DNA from: Leishmania martiniquensis
Lineage: Eukaryota; Euglenozoa; Kinetoplastea; Trypanosomatida; Trypanosomatidae
Direction: 5' to 3'
NCBI RefSeq assembly: GCF_017916325.1
Contig: NC_090170.1
Location: 1,983,501-2,047,500 of the forward strand
Length of the DNA stretch: 64,000 nt
Translations under genes and position numbers: made by a program
Notes under the pieces: model-generated
Database searches by the model: none
Told to the model about the DNA's origin: nothing
Seen by the model: the letters and a program-made list of their open reading frames with translations, nothing else
Shown: piece after piece, positions 42,237 to 55,400 of the stretch
Layout: the number at the start of each line of letters is the position of its first letter
How positions within the stretch are numbered: position 1 is the first letter of the stretch

Positions 42237-42309
42237 GTGACACCCACTTGATTCCAGCTCTGTATGTCTGAAAGCGTGCGGCGGGAATGTAAGAAAAAGG
42301 GCCCATCAA

Positions 42310-42480
42310 GAAAAAAAACCCTGCCCCTTAAAGGGTGGGCGCTGCCTCCGCCGCTCCGGTGGCGTAGGCGCGCGCTCGCCCGGTGGGCCTTTGCCTAGGG
42401 GGCCGCCGCGGCCGGGGGCCCCCTGGCTCTCGGGCCAGCCCGAATGGCGCACGCCGGGCGGGCGGGGGTGCCCTGGCGGC
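42310..42480. other. GC-rich island with inverted-repeat potential
   Basis: A stretch of very high GC content stands out from its neighbours. It follows a short A-run (42311-42318) and contains CCTAGGGGGCC...GGCCCCCTGG (about 42396-42426), which could fold into a GC stem. An ORF exists on the minus strand but is low-complexity Pro/Gly/Arg. The island is not a typical intergenic composition here; a mobile-element fragment or a structured RNA are both possible. Confidence 0.5.
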
Positions 42481-43376
42481 ACGGCCAGCCGCCCCCCACT
42501 CCCGCAACGGCCAAACAAACACCAACGCCACAAGCCGAGCCCACACGCACCCAGGGCAGGCAGCGCTTCCGGCCAAGAAGAACCGTACTCATCTGCCCGC
42601 TGAACCCGTGAGGTGGACAAGGGCGAGAACCACATTTAGACGCCTCCCTTACATGTCCTCCTGCATCATCCTCTTGCGATTTTTTCTTTCACAGATCCCA
42701 CAAATATGACGGCCATCACGATCGTCCCTGGTGCTGCGTCAGTTCCGTCCTGCCCGTTTTGGCGACGACTTTGCGGAGGGCCACGCGCGAGGGGGGGTCT
42801 GTAGGCCCTTCGCTTTCCCGCGGAGTGAGTGCATTACATCATGACATCGCTGCTTAGCGCCCCGCATGATGAGCGGCTTCATGTGGTATATGAAGCTGCA
42901 AAGATGCGCTTTTCAGACCGTTCTCGCCTTTCCGCTCGAGAAACGAACTCTTGCAGCCTGCTCATCTCACTAGCTTCTTTCGTTTCGCTGCCATGATATA
43001 TGTACATGGCTCTTACCCCTGCTTCAAGCTTCCACCTTACCTCACGCCCGTCCTCTCCCTTTTAGCCGAACTTGTTTTCTTTTCCCTTTTTATTTTCCTT
43101 ACAACACTCTCTTTTCTTTAATGCAGATCGCTTTCGAATCCTTCGTAGTTCAGAAGCTGTTGCTCTACCTGCTCACTCCTCTTACAGAATCACTATAACC
43201 AACACTTTTATCTTGTTTTCGCCTCGTGTGCTGCAGACAAACCGAAACGCTTGGCAGGGGCTTCTCTAAAGCTCTGTTCCCAGAGCGCTGGCTCAGCAAA
43301 CCCTGTACTAGCGCCACCTCCCTCTGTTATGACTTTTTGTCCTCACGATACTATTCATTCGCATTTTTTTCTTCCG

Positions 43377-43378
43377 AG
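43377..43378 (+). promoter_or_regulatory. Probable spliced-leader acceptor for the HECT gene
   Basis: T-rich tract (GCATTTTTTTCTTCC) followed by GAG, AG at 43377-43378. It gives a leader of about 72 nt with no other ATG before 43450. Confidence 0.5.
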
Positions 43379-43449
43379 ATACCACGACGCATCAAGGAAG
43401 CTAGCTACCATCACCCGCTGGTGCTCACAACGAGGTCAGCGCGAGGACC

Positions 43450-46400
43450 ATGGATCTGCAAAGCTCCGACTTCTCTGAGCTCGATAGAGAAGAACTCTTC
43501 AGCGACGACCGCGAGGACTCGCAAACACGCGTCTTCAGTGATGGCGAAGACTACAGCACTGACAGCTCGGTGCACAGCACCGTCAGGCGAGCCGCACCAT
43601 CTGAGGGCTCGGGGCAGCGCGCAGATGGCCAGCGAGGAGGCAGAGCCCGGGGCGTAGTCAGCGAGCCTTTGCGACTTCTTCGCGAGTCTGCCCACCCCAT
43701 CGAGTACCGGTTTGCCCAACCCAGCTTGAAGGAGAGGTCCGCAACAGATCTGAGCGTGCTTTGTGACGAAAAGCGCGTGGGTCTGAAATCGCTTGCGGGA
43801 CTTGTCAAGTACAGCTCTGCTGACCTTCTCACCCGAGCATGGTGCCTGTGTCCCTCGGAGCTGAAAAACCGTGAGCATCCGCTCTACACTAAGCTACCAA
43901 AATGCCCTGAAGTGTTAGAAACTCAGTTTGCGGACACAGATGAGCTATCCCACTTCATGTGCTCTATCGCCCTCCAGCTTGGTGAGCGATACCACCGTGT
44001 GACACCTGTGTACCTTCGATCTCTGCTTGTGCAGGCCGTTGTGCGAGACGAAATCTCCGACGCAAGTCAGAGTGTTGTGAATAGCTTGCCATACGCAGAC
44101 ACCCTGCTCGATCCAGCGTGGGAGGGAAAAAGTACATGTACTAATGGGACACCTGATGCGTCAGGGAGCGAGGCGGGTGACGGAGAGCAAGAAGAAAATC
44201 CGGAGATGGAGTCTGCCGTGAGTGCATTTGACTTCAGCGTTGCGTTGGTGTTGCCAGTCATGTCGCAAGGAATCACATACGAGAGTGTTAACCTGCTGCA
44301 CACTTTGGTAGACCGATGCCTGAGTTCCTCTACAGAGGCGGCGGTACTGCGATCATGGGGCGTTAGGCGTATTATGCGTCTATTGCTTCGCCAGATGAAC
44401 ACGCACACCAGGGAAAATGAAAACAGATGGCTAGCGGCAACAATATCGTTGCTGTCAAAGATTGTGTTCTCGTCGGGCGACACTAAGGCATTTTTAGCCC
44501 TTTTGCGGTGGAGTTTGCATCACTCAGAAACGATGGCGGCGCTGCGGATACACGGCGTACGGGGCATTGTGGAGCGTGTCGAGCAGAGGAGTGCGTTTCG
44601 CGTACGCCTCTCCATTCCCACTGTCACAACAAAGGAGCAAACCATCTCGCTTATTCACTCTGTGGGAAGTACTCCTACCTCCGTCGCAGGACTGTGTGTG
44701 CTCACGGAAGAGGACACCCTGAGGTGCATAGTTTTTACCGAGAACCGCTCCTTCAAAGTCTCCTTGACGCCACCGTTCGAGGTGCTGTGCTGTAGTAGCA
44801 GCGCCCCAGACTCTTGCAGAGGTGTATATGTGGAGAACAATATGTCCATATGTGTACTCGGTGATCACGGAAAGGTATTTGTGATCGACAAGGGCACTCT
44901 AATGCTTACTCGGACAATGTCCCCACCATCGCACCTTCTCAGTCCTACGCAGTTTCCATTGTATATTGGAGATGATGAGTACGTGTCACCGTACTTTCTA
45001 GCGGGTAGCTCGACGGAGAGTGTGGCTTGTTTTACTGGAGATGAGGTGAGTGGGACCCTAACACCTAGTACGGTGACTTTACCGCGAACATGTGACTCGC
45101 TGAGCATTCAGTTCTACCTTTGCCCGGTATTCAGCGGCACGGTACACGAAATAACACTGCTCCATCTGACTACAGGGAGCAAGAACTGGCTTTCTGTGTC
45201 AGTGTCGCTAAATCCTCTTACCTCATCTATGGTGCTTACCTTCCGACATGGACAGGACGCGTTCGCTGAGGTTAGGGAGTCACTACGGGTGGAGTGGGCT
45301 CTTTGGAGTGCGTCGCTGACGTCTACCAACGACACAGCAACGTGGAGTGTCTTCAAAAATGGTGTCCTGTGTGACACGCGTAATCAAAGCGGTGCGTTGG
45401 TGCAGCCTAGTGGTTCTATTACGCCAGTTTTCTTCAAAGGCCGCCTGACCGCGCACCTCTCGACTCTGCAGCTTTGGTGCCGTGCCCAGAGTATCGACTG
45501 CATGCGCAGCTGCGCGCTGGAGCACACACCGGAGAGTAAATCGCAATTTCTAGTGTTTTCGTTCTTGATGGATGAGGGACTCGGGTGCACGCTTCACAGT
45601 CCACAAACTGGATACGTTTGGCAGGGAACAGGGATTATTTGGGACACCCCTTCGAGACCATTCCCGGTTACTCGGCCCTATCCTCATAAGGTCTACTGGA
45701 GACCGTCCGGCAATTACTACGTGATCACCAACCACTTTGAGTACGCCATCATCGAGCCGCAGGCAACGACGTGGATTAGCCGTGACGGCCGCGTCGTCGA
45801 GCAAGGGGAGGGGCTTTTGTCCGTGAGCGAACGCCCTTTTTACAACATAACGGATGGCTACTTTTTCCTGTCTACTCAGGACGCCATCGGTATTTGCTCC
45901 GTCAAGTCCACCTCGCCACCAGCAGCGTACTTGCGGCACCTGCCATCGATGGTACTTGGGAAGGAGTTCTGCGCAGAGGTAGTGGAGAGTGTGATGGGGC
46001 GGTGCCCCATCACAGCGAAGCAGTACCTGGAGTACCTGGTGCACCGAACCAATCTGCATCTGCTCATGTACAGTGACGATCAAGGCAGCGGCCCCGTCCG
46101 CCTCTCTTCAAGCCTTCGAGAGAACCTCTCCGTCGTCGGTCGACTTCTTGACTTGACCGAGTACCTGGTTTCTGTTATCGAACGGAGTGGAACGGTTTGC
46201 CTGTGCCCTGGGCTGATTCTTTGCCTTGTGGGCCGTGTGCTGAATATATATGTACAATTCTTCGAGCGGCAGTGCCCTGGGCAGGTTGTGCGGTCTGTAG
46301 TGGACGCCCACAAGCGTCTGCAGACCTTGAACACGACCCTGATGCAGGATGAGTTTTTGAGGGAGGCTGCGAATGTCTTTGGCGACCTTAACCGCGTCGT

Positions 46401-49400
46401 TCTGGCTCGCTGCGTCAGCCACGATTTCCAGCTGAAGCTGATCACGGACAGCACAAGCTTGAAGGATGTGCGCCCGCTGCTGCAGCTCGAGAACCTCTCA
46501 CAGTTTGTCGTCTCAGTGATCAAGAAGGACATGAAGAAGATGTTCATGACCTTTCTGCATCGCTTGAAGGAAGAGTGCCAGGAGGAGGCGATTCTCATTT
46601 TTGATAGCAAACCTCGGCAAATCCATGCGTCAGAGGCGATGCTAAGCACTCTACTGGGAATGCTCTCGCAGCAGGGCCACTCGCAGTGGCACCTGGTCGC
46701 CGCCGCGCTGATCAGCTCCCTCTGCAAGTGGATTATTCGGCGCTACGAAGAGCGTTACCTGTCGGACGGTGAGCGCTACGCCAACATCGATGCCCTCAAA
46801 GAGACGTCCATCGGCATCGTCCTCTTCCCTGTCGTGCACTACATGTGCGACATGCAACTCGACTCGTCCATTGCCCCGGACGCGCTGAAGGCCCTGAACG
46901 ACGCTCGAAAGTGCCTGTCACCCTACAGTCTGTCCCCCGGTGACACAGAAAAGAAGTGTGTCTCGTTTTCAGAGACGCATTACGTGACATCCCCACCTCA
47001 GCTGACCTCGCCGTTCTCCGCCAACCTCTCGTTACAATATGCCAATAGCATCAAGGTGGAGTTTCCGGACTCCCCGGAAGTGGACTATGCCCCCAACACC
47101 GTAACCGTCTCGCTAGTCACGAACAACTGCCTGTCCTTTGTCGACGTGCTGCTCCCGGGCCAAAGCGCCGTTTTCCAGGAGGGTGCACAAGTTTCAATTG
47201 TGTACGCCGCCGACGCGACTCCAGAGTCCCCTGCCCCTGGTGTGGCACTGAGCGTACACACAGTAGTCGAGCTGGCGACGGAGAACACGGACTGGGTGCG
47301 CGATATCTGTCTTGCGCTCAGCTCAATCATCATCCGGGTGACTCAGCACAATTTGCGAAAGACTACGCCGTCTAGCTGCGTTATTCGTCGAGACTCCTTT
47401 CTTCGCGGAGGCCTGTCGGCCAGTGATCAGAGGCGCAACAACGTATCACCCTCCTCGGGGGAGAAAGAGGAGTGCGCCCAGCTGCATACAGAGCTGTGCG
47501 CGGTGGCGGAGGAGACAAATCCGTCATTGACTGCTGCATGGAGAGCCTTATATGAAAGAAGCCACGTGCAGTATTCCCAGCGGCTGGAGGGAGTTATGCG
47601 ATGGGCGAGCTGTGCACTTGCGTGGCACACTCTCTCGCCACCCCCAAATGAGGAGCAGACGGTAGAGCGGCTGCTTTGCAGCTGCGTGGACGCGATTAAG
47701 CGCAAGACATTTTTGCTTCTGGAGGCGCTGCAGCAGGGACGAGAGGAGGCCATCGTGGGCCGGGCACGCTTTTTGCTGTTCAACATAACCCCCCGTCTCT
47801 TTGGCGAGTCGCAGCTGATCGATCACCAGCACACGGAGGAGCCGTTGACAGCGGAGGCGGATCGCGGCTCTCGCCAACTGTCACGATTAGGCTACTCGGT
47901 CGGCAACAAGAGCCGGGCCGCAGCGGCAAGCTTTCATATGCTCACAACGCCCACTCTCGACCTCTCCAGCAGCCATCGTGGGGCAGTGCTGAGCACGCGC
48001 AAGGCAGCCTCGCGGGCGGTGGATGCGTCTACGGTGAATATTTTCAGCAAGGGTGTCAGAAACGAGGAGGAGAGTTTGCCGAACAAGATTATCTATTACC
48101 TCATCAACGGACTTGACAAGTCGACCGACGACATCTATAACGATATGGTACTCAAGACGAAGCAAACGGTATACCAGACGGCCGCGTACAAACTGCAAGA
48201 GGACCTATGTAAGTCGTTTGCGAAGGACCGGGAGATGCTATCGGCCATTTTGATGACGCACTTAAAGTATCGACTCGAGTTCTCTCAGCCTACCATCGGT
48301 GCAGCGAGCGAGGAAGGGGGGGCCAAAGTTGGCTTCAGTCGTCACTACACAGATGAGATGATCGGCTGCGGCTTGCTGCGGGAGCTGGAGTTGCAGAAGT
48401 CGGTGTGCTCCTTTGTGCAGAGCTCGCTGCGTTCTCTCTTACACAAACTCGATGACGCGGAGAACTTCCCGTACGTAGAGGCGGTGTACATGTGCGCTAC
48501 TTTGTGCCACCCCTGGGACGGTGTTGACATGTCGATCTTGCAGCCGCGAGAGATTTTTGCCTTTCTCAGGAAGCTCTTCACCACCGCGTGCGAACTGCGC
48601 CTCGAGTCTGCAAGCAGCGACCGCGACCGGTACTACGAGAGCCGTGGACTGTTTGACTTGGCGCATCGTTGCCTCGTCATTCCCAACGCGATGCTGCAGA
48701 CCTCTGTGGAAGGCGTTCACGTCGTGCAAAGTGAGGTGCAGGGGCTGCATGTGGAAAACGTCAACGTTGTGTTCAGCGCGCGAACGCACTGGAAAGCACA
48801 CGGCGCGAACGTGAAAATAGCGGCAAAAACAGACGAGGCAGACTATTACGCGAACTACGGCATTCCAAGTGTGATCAGCGAGTTTCCGGATGTGCATTAC
48901 TTCGAGGTGGCGCTGGACTTTGCGCTGCATTCGAGCAACCCGGGGCTATCAATGGGGCTGAGTCTCGTGCCCCTCTCGCCGCTGGATCCCGTGCGGGCGG
49001 ACTACGTACTCTCACTCGATTCCACCGGTCGCGTACGCCGCCCTGAGAAGCAAGATTGCCAGCTGTGCAGTCCGTGGAAGGTCGGTGACGTTATCGGATG
49101 CGGGCTCATGGCCCCATCGAACAGCGTCTTCTTCACGCACAACGGCGAGTTTCTCGGCGTGGTAGCGGATGTGCCGACTCTGTCCACTGTGATCCCCTTT
49201 GTGAGCGTGCACGGCGACGACACACTCATGAAGGTAATTGTCAACTTTGGCGAAGAGCAACCGTTTCGCTTCGACTTGGCATCCCTGCACTGCAGCTGTC
49301 GGCATCGCTATCTCACCCCGAGCGTGGTGTGCGACACGGTCATCATCACGACAGCCTATCTTGTCACCACGTGCTACAAAGCACTCTCTCAGGAGGAGGA

Positions 49401-52400
49401 CACGGGGGTATCAAACGGCGAAGCCATCAGTGGTCTTCTTGAGAAGGCGACAGCATTTCTCAGCTCTTCGATTATGTCACTTATGGTGAAGCTCAACGCT
49501 TGCCCGCCGGGGCCGAGTAGCCGGGTGGAGCAGATCTTCGTGTCGCTCTCACGCCTGTTTCACTGCGTTTCCATCGTGATTGAGTGCTTTCGCTACGACT
49601 CCGTCACTCCGCGCACGCACGCGACAGTTCTGCAGTTGTGCGCCGCCATCCTCACACGGTGCCGTGACAGGTGGGCCAAGGTGCGCGCCTCGCAGTGTCT
49701 GGCGATGCTTTGCAAAATGCTGCGTCCGGAGTACCTGGTGGAGGCGTCAGAGACGCTGCGGGGCCTCGTATCTTCTGAGGACATTGTGCAGCAGCTGGTC
49801 GATCTCGCCCGCATCAAATTTATCAAAGAAGTGGAGGTACCCATGCAGGCACCTCGCTGGGTCGGCGACACCACAATTGTGAAGGGCAAAGGTACCTTTT
49901 TCGGGTCTGTTCCGATGCCGAAGAAGGGGACGCATCTCGTTGGGTTTCGCATCAAACGGCGACAGCAGCAAGTCCAAGGACCTGGGGCACCGCTGGGCGG
50001 GTGCTACTACCTCGGACTGGCTCACGGACAACCGTCCATTCCAAACATGGGCAATCTGATCAGCCGAAGTGACGTTTACGTGCTGCAAGACACAGACGAC
50101 CAGGATCAGGTGGCGCATCTTCTCTTAAGGCGGCACTGCATTCCTCGCAACAATCACCGCCGCGTCTACGGCAACGATGAGGTGGTCTGGGTCGAGTTCA
50201 ACGCGGACTACGGTGAAATCGCCTTTTATCGTGAGAACATGGTCATGATCGGCCTCGCGTTTGCGAACATTACCCAGGTCGACGATCTCTACCCGATCGC
50301 CTTTCTCTTCAACGACGATGCTTCATGCGAAATTATTGCGCCACCCTCCCTGACAGATGAGTCTGTCGAGCATTGGGCGGAGAGCCTACGCCGCAGCGCC
50401 GCGATCGCCACGCTGCAGGAGCTCCACATGATCCCTGGGTTTACCACGATCATCTCGCTTATGGTGCAGCGCTCTGTCGCTCAGCTTGATCGTGCTCTGG
50501 ACGCGTGCCTTGTTGCACTGGGTGTGCTGGGGGGGGAGCGAAGTTACCTCTACTGTCAGCACGATACATATGGTATGGTCGTCGTCCACGCGATTGCCGA
50601 GGTCACCGGAAAAGTGGTTGTCTTTCTAGCCAGTGACGAAGACAAGCGGCTGTTCTCTGTGCAGCCGCAGGGGCTAAAGCCGTCTTTCATTCAAACGCCA
50701 CTGTACCAGAGCAACGCGCCAGATGCACACTCCTGTGCCACACTGCTTTCGAATGAGCTGTATCGCATTCTCTACGAGGCATCCGCTGTGGCGCCGCTGC
50801 TGCAGAGCGAAGAGGAGGAGCGGCGCAAGGTGGAGCGCCAGTGCGAGGAGTCCATCAGCAGCTCCATAGCGACAAACCTTATTGGAATTCTCACGGAGCA
50901 GCAACTGGGGTCATCTACCCAGCTTTCTAGGGCGGCTTCAACGGCTCCACAGGGCCACAGCTCTGCATTTCCGTGCCGCTGCTCCAACTCGAGTGTCATT
51001 TTTTCTGGCCGGACCGTGTCGGTCGACTTACACTGCTCCACCAAGACCTTGTACGTGCCGAACCCTTCCATTGCTGTCACCACCGCTGAGGGTTGCTCTG
51101 TCGTGCGCGGGAATGTGCAGCTTGACCAACGCTTTACTCTCGCCGTCTCGGTAACGCAGACGGCGCCCAACGACCTCATGTACATCGGATTCACCACGAC
51201 GCGCACGCGGTGGCCGGAGTCACAGGATGAGGTCGCTAGCTGGGACGATGCGTGGGCGCTATGCAACCGAGACTCTGTCGCCACAAACAGTGTGAACTGC
51301 TGCATGGAGCCGGGCATCATCTTTGGCGCGGCGGACAAGGTCTTCCAGAGTGGCGACGTAATACTCATGCGCGTCGATCGTAATGAAAGAACACTGGCCT
51401 TCACGCGCATAAGAAACGGTGAGCAGACTGATCTGGGTGTCTTGTTCGAGGGTGTCCCTGCCGCCTGTGACTTGCGGCCGATGGTAGTGTGTGGTGAGGA
51501 ATCGGTGGTGGTTTTCTCCACACTTGACTCGTGCCTCTTCCCTGCTCGGCTCACATACCCAGTGAGTAGCTTCAGCAACCCATCTCGTGAGCGGGTGACT
51601 TGCAGCTCCTGCGCGCGGCGGCTGATACCGCCGTGGTACGGTAGCGAAGATAACGTGGCACTCTGCGAGTCATGCTTCAGCTCGTGGAAGCGGCCAAAGG
51701 ACATGTTCTTTGGTGTGAGCACGGCGTCGCGCACGATACCGGAATACCTGGTCTCGGATCATTGCCCTGACACTCTCGTGGTGGGCGACTATGTGCAGCT
51801 CGAGGAGAACACCGGGCTTCAGTGGTCGACAGTGCGAAGTGTAAACGCAGAGATGCTAGGCGGCACGTGCATCGCGCTGAATGATGAGAGCTTCGCCTTC
51901 AGTGCTGAGCTACCACAGTTTGGGCAGCGCCGGATCGACGTTCAGCTCAGCCACATCGCCGGCGTCCCCGGCCACCCGTTCAGTGGCTTGCACTCCTTCA
52001 CACCACTGTGGCGAGACGGGCAGCATATCCGCGCCACGTGCAGCCTCCGTGGAGACTGTATGGCGGTGAGCGCGACATTGCTGCCGACGCGCACGAAGTT
52101 GCTCGTATGCCTCCGCATTGAGAGCAACTCGCGCAGCACTCTCTTCTCCATGACCGAGGTGTTTGTAGGGGTGACAAATCTGGCCGATACATCGCGGCCA
52201 ATGAGCCGTGCGGACTTGGAACATCTGTGCGCGGCGAAGAACGCGCGGGGTACGTGGTGTGACACCAACGAGAAAGTAAGCAGCAGCGGCTACATCTACA
52301 TGCTCGTTGATTGTCTAAACAACTCGATTCTCTTCAGTTCGAGCCTCAGTGGTCTGCAATGCAAGCCGTTCGTCATCTCCGGCAGCGTCTCTGCTGACGC

Positions 52401-55400
52401 TGACGAGGACAGCCTTCGCCTTCTTCTGTTTTCACACGATCCATGCGTTGTCTACTCCAGGGAAGGACTTGTGTCTTACAACGAGTGCGTCGAGCCAAGC
52501 TTTGCGCCGCTCGCGATTGGCCTCTTCCCTGAAACAAGTGACGCCCCGTCGGTCGACACCTTCAACGAGGCTATTGTGCTGATGGACACGGTCGACCGCA
52601 CTCAGGCGTACACGAAAACAGAGTGGCGGTATTCCCCACATGCCGATAAGCTGGAAAATGGGACACTCTTTTACATTGGCGATACCGTCACATTTCTCCA
52701 CGATGGGGCGACCATTCGGGTCTACATACAAGGAATTGAGCTGGCTCATCTCGAGCTCAGTGAGGCACAGCGAAGCGAGCGCTTGCGTCTTGTCGCATAC
52801 CTATCCACGCGTGGCACAACGGCTAAAATTGTGCCTCCTCTTTACGGTACTTCTCACCTGGGCAAGATCACGTGCGTATGCGGCCCAGACGTGGCCGTCG
52901 TCGAATGCGCAGTAGAGCACGGCACGAGCCAAAAATTCGCAATCCACAGGTCCGCGGTACGCTACTGCGCAATGGTAGCTACTGCCGGCGGGGGGCAGCT
53001 GAGCCTACGCGACGGTGACCCAGTCGCCTTCAAGATTGGTGGGCTGCAGATCTCGAAGCGTGGTACCATCGCCAGCGTGCAGGGAGCCATTGTTAATGTG
53101 TGCGAGAGCAGCGACAAGCGTAATCTCCTCTCCGTCAGCATGGGCCAATGCTTTCTCCTTCGAAACGAAGGCAAGCAACACTACAGCTACGAGCTCTACT
53201 CTCTCATCTCACCCCCGACCAGCTCCATCACCCGTGTCTTCGAAGTGGGAAAGAAAAAGTTCCGTCTGCAGAGTCGCGGGTCCTATAACGGAATCATGTT
53301 CGACTGCAAGACATCCGAGACCATTGAACTGATTGGGATGTCCGTGCTGACACGGGTCACTGGGTGCCATCAGGTGCAGACCTACTTCCGCAAGGGTTCC
53401 AGCGTCAACCACGAGCGCGACAGCCGGTCATGGACCATGATCTTCGACGATATGATTGACATGACGGCAGACCGCCAGTTCAGCATCCCATTTTCGCCCA
53501 TAGTGGTGGAGAGTGGCACGACCTTTTCCTTCTACATCAACACGTCGCACAACTGCGGTGTCGGCTTCTATTGCGAGGAGGATGGCTGCAGCGGTGAGAT
53601 TGGCCAGGAACTGGACACCGACGGCACTCTCTCTGTCTGCCTGGGACGAAAGAGCGGCAGCGGCGACCCTTTCACGGAGTTCAGCATGTCGCCGCGCGGG
53701 TTCTGCGGCACGATCCAGTACAAACAGAGTCACGGCTCTGCATTTCCATCAATCGAGGGAAAGCTCTTCTCCCGTCCTTCTGTGGATGCGAGCCACTGCC
53801 ATTGCAGCGAATCGCTGCGCCTGATATGCCGCCCGCCAACAACATCGAAGGATATCGTCGTTACATTCGGAGTGCGGGTTTTGTCGCTCGCAGTGCGCAT
53901 CATCTCCTTCAAGCTACCGGTGCTGCTGCTCAGCCCATCAGCGCATACCACGCATGGCATCTCGCACTGCTCCATCTCCATGTTCTACACGCAGGAGGGC
54001 AGCCTCGAGAGGCAGTGGGTGTGGAACTCGCGGTTCTTGGTGCACGGAAACGCTTCGGAGGTAGTGCTAAACCCAGCAAGCCTCTCTCTGGAACAAGGGA
54101 CATACACGTTTCAGCTGCTGCTAAAGAACATTGAGAGCGAGGGCATGGGGGCGCCGCCGCACCTGTGCTTACTTGGTAGCAGTGAGCCATCGTACGAGCG
54201 TAAGAATGGCCTCATTGCGGTAAGCGGGTTCTTTGGTGATGTGGTATGTGAGGCGAACAGGCCAGTGCAGGAGGGTGAGCTACATACGTTGACCCCTGGC
54301 GCTCACCTGAATCAAAACAACTCCGCCTCTTACAACGGTATCATGTTTGACCTGCGTAGCAAGAAGGAGATAACCCTGGAGCAAGTCTTCTGTATCTCTC
54401 AGACTACGTCAGACTGCGTTACCGTGCGCGTCTTTTGGAGGGAGGGAAGCATGGAAGGAGCAGAGAGGGTGCCGCACCAGTGGCGTGAAGTGGTCACCAA
54501 AGAGTTGGCGGTTGTGGATAAGCACCCTTTCTCGGTCGGCCCACTGATGCTGCGCATGCGTGCCAACCAGGTCTACTCCATCTTCATCAACACGTCGTCG
54601 AGCTGCGGCGTTCGCTTCTATAACAGCAGCGACGGCCATGTTGGAGACATCCGTGATGAGTTCGACAGCGATGGCATCTTGTCCGTCTACGTTGGCCGGA
54701 AAAGCGAGTCATCGACCCCGTTTGCTGAGCTGCCACTCGAGCCGCGTGCTTTCCGTGGCCGGATTACGTACCGCACTTACGCACTACAAAATTCGGAGAC
54801 GATGGAGTACGCCACATTCCCGTACGTTCGTGGCTTTCTTGTTACTCGAATGCTGGTGGCTCTCATGTCATACGTCGAGCTATCTGGCGCAGGCCACTCG
54901 GGCAACTTCTCTTATGAACAGCTGCTCAAAACCATTTCGCTCCTCGCCACGTCGCCGATGGAGTCGCTCACAGACTTGATGGGCGCGGAGAACATACTTT
55001 CATCACTCATTCGGGATTCGGGCGAGGTGCGCAACGCCCATGCCCGGATCCCAATTGCGGGAGGGCACTGCTCTCTGTTGCTGCCACTAGCGAAAGGCGA
55101 CCTTGCGCTGCTGACCGACATGCAGAGCCCCGAATCGAATGCGCTAGTTCAGCTGCAGTCTGGCATGCAACCCGACGGGACGGCTCTGGTGCAACACCGG
55201 GACGTGTCACAGCCGTTCCGCGTACCAGCAAAGCGACTTCTACCCATCACCAAGTGTGCCACGTGCGGTGGCGTTTACGCTCAGGGGGATTGCGTGGCCT
55301 GCAGCACCGAGCACATCCCCGCCTCCTCCGAGGAGGCACGGGCAATTGAGATTGTTGCGAATGGGTTATTGCAGACGCGGCCGGCGCTGAGCGTTCAGGA

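Larger units (their letters stand above)
40999..43449. other. Long intergenic region with decayed coding pieces and a GC-rich island
   Basis: Contains the coding-like remnant at 41943-42236, the GC-rich segment at 42310-42480 (both listed separately), a T-rich region (about 43060-43120), and probable acceptors for the HECT gene at 43235-43236 and 43377-43378. The second is preferred because no ATG lies between it and 43450, whereas the first leaves an ATG at 43327 in the leader. Confidence 0.55.
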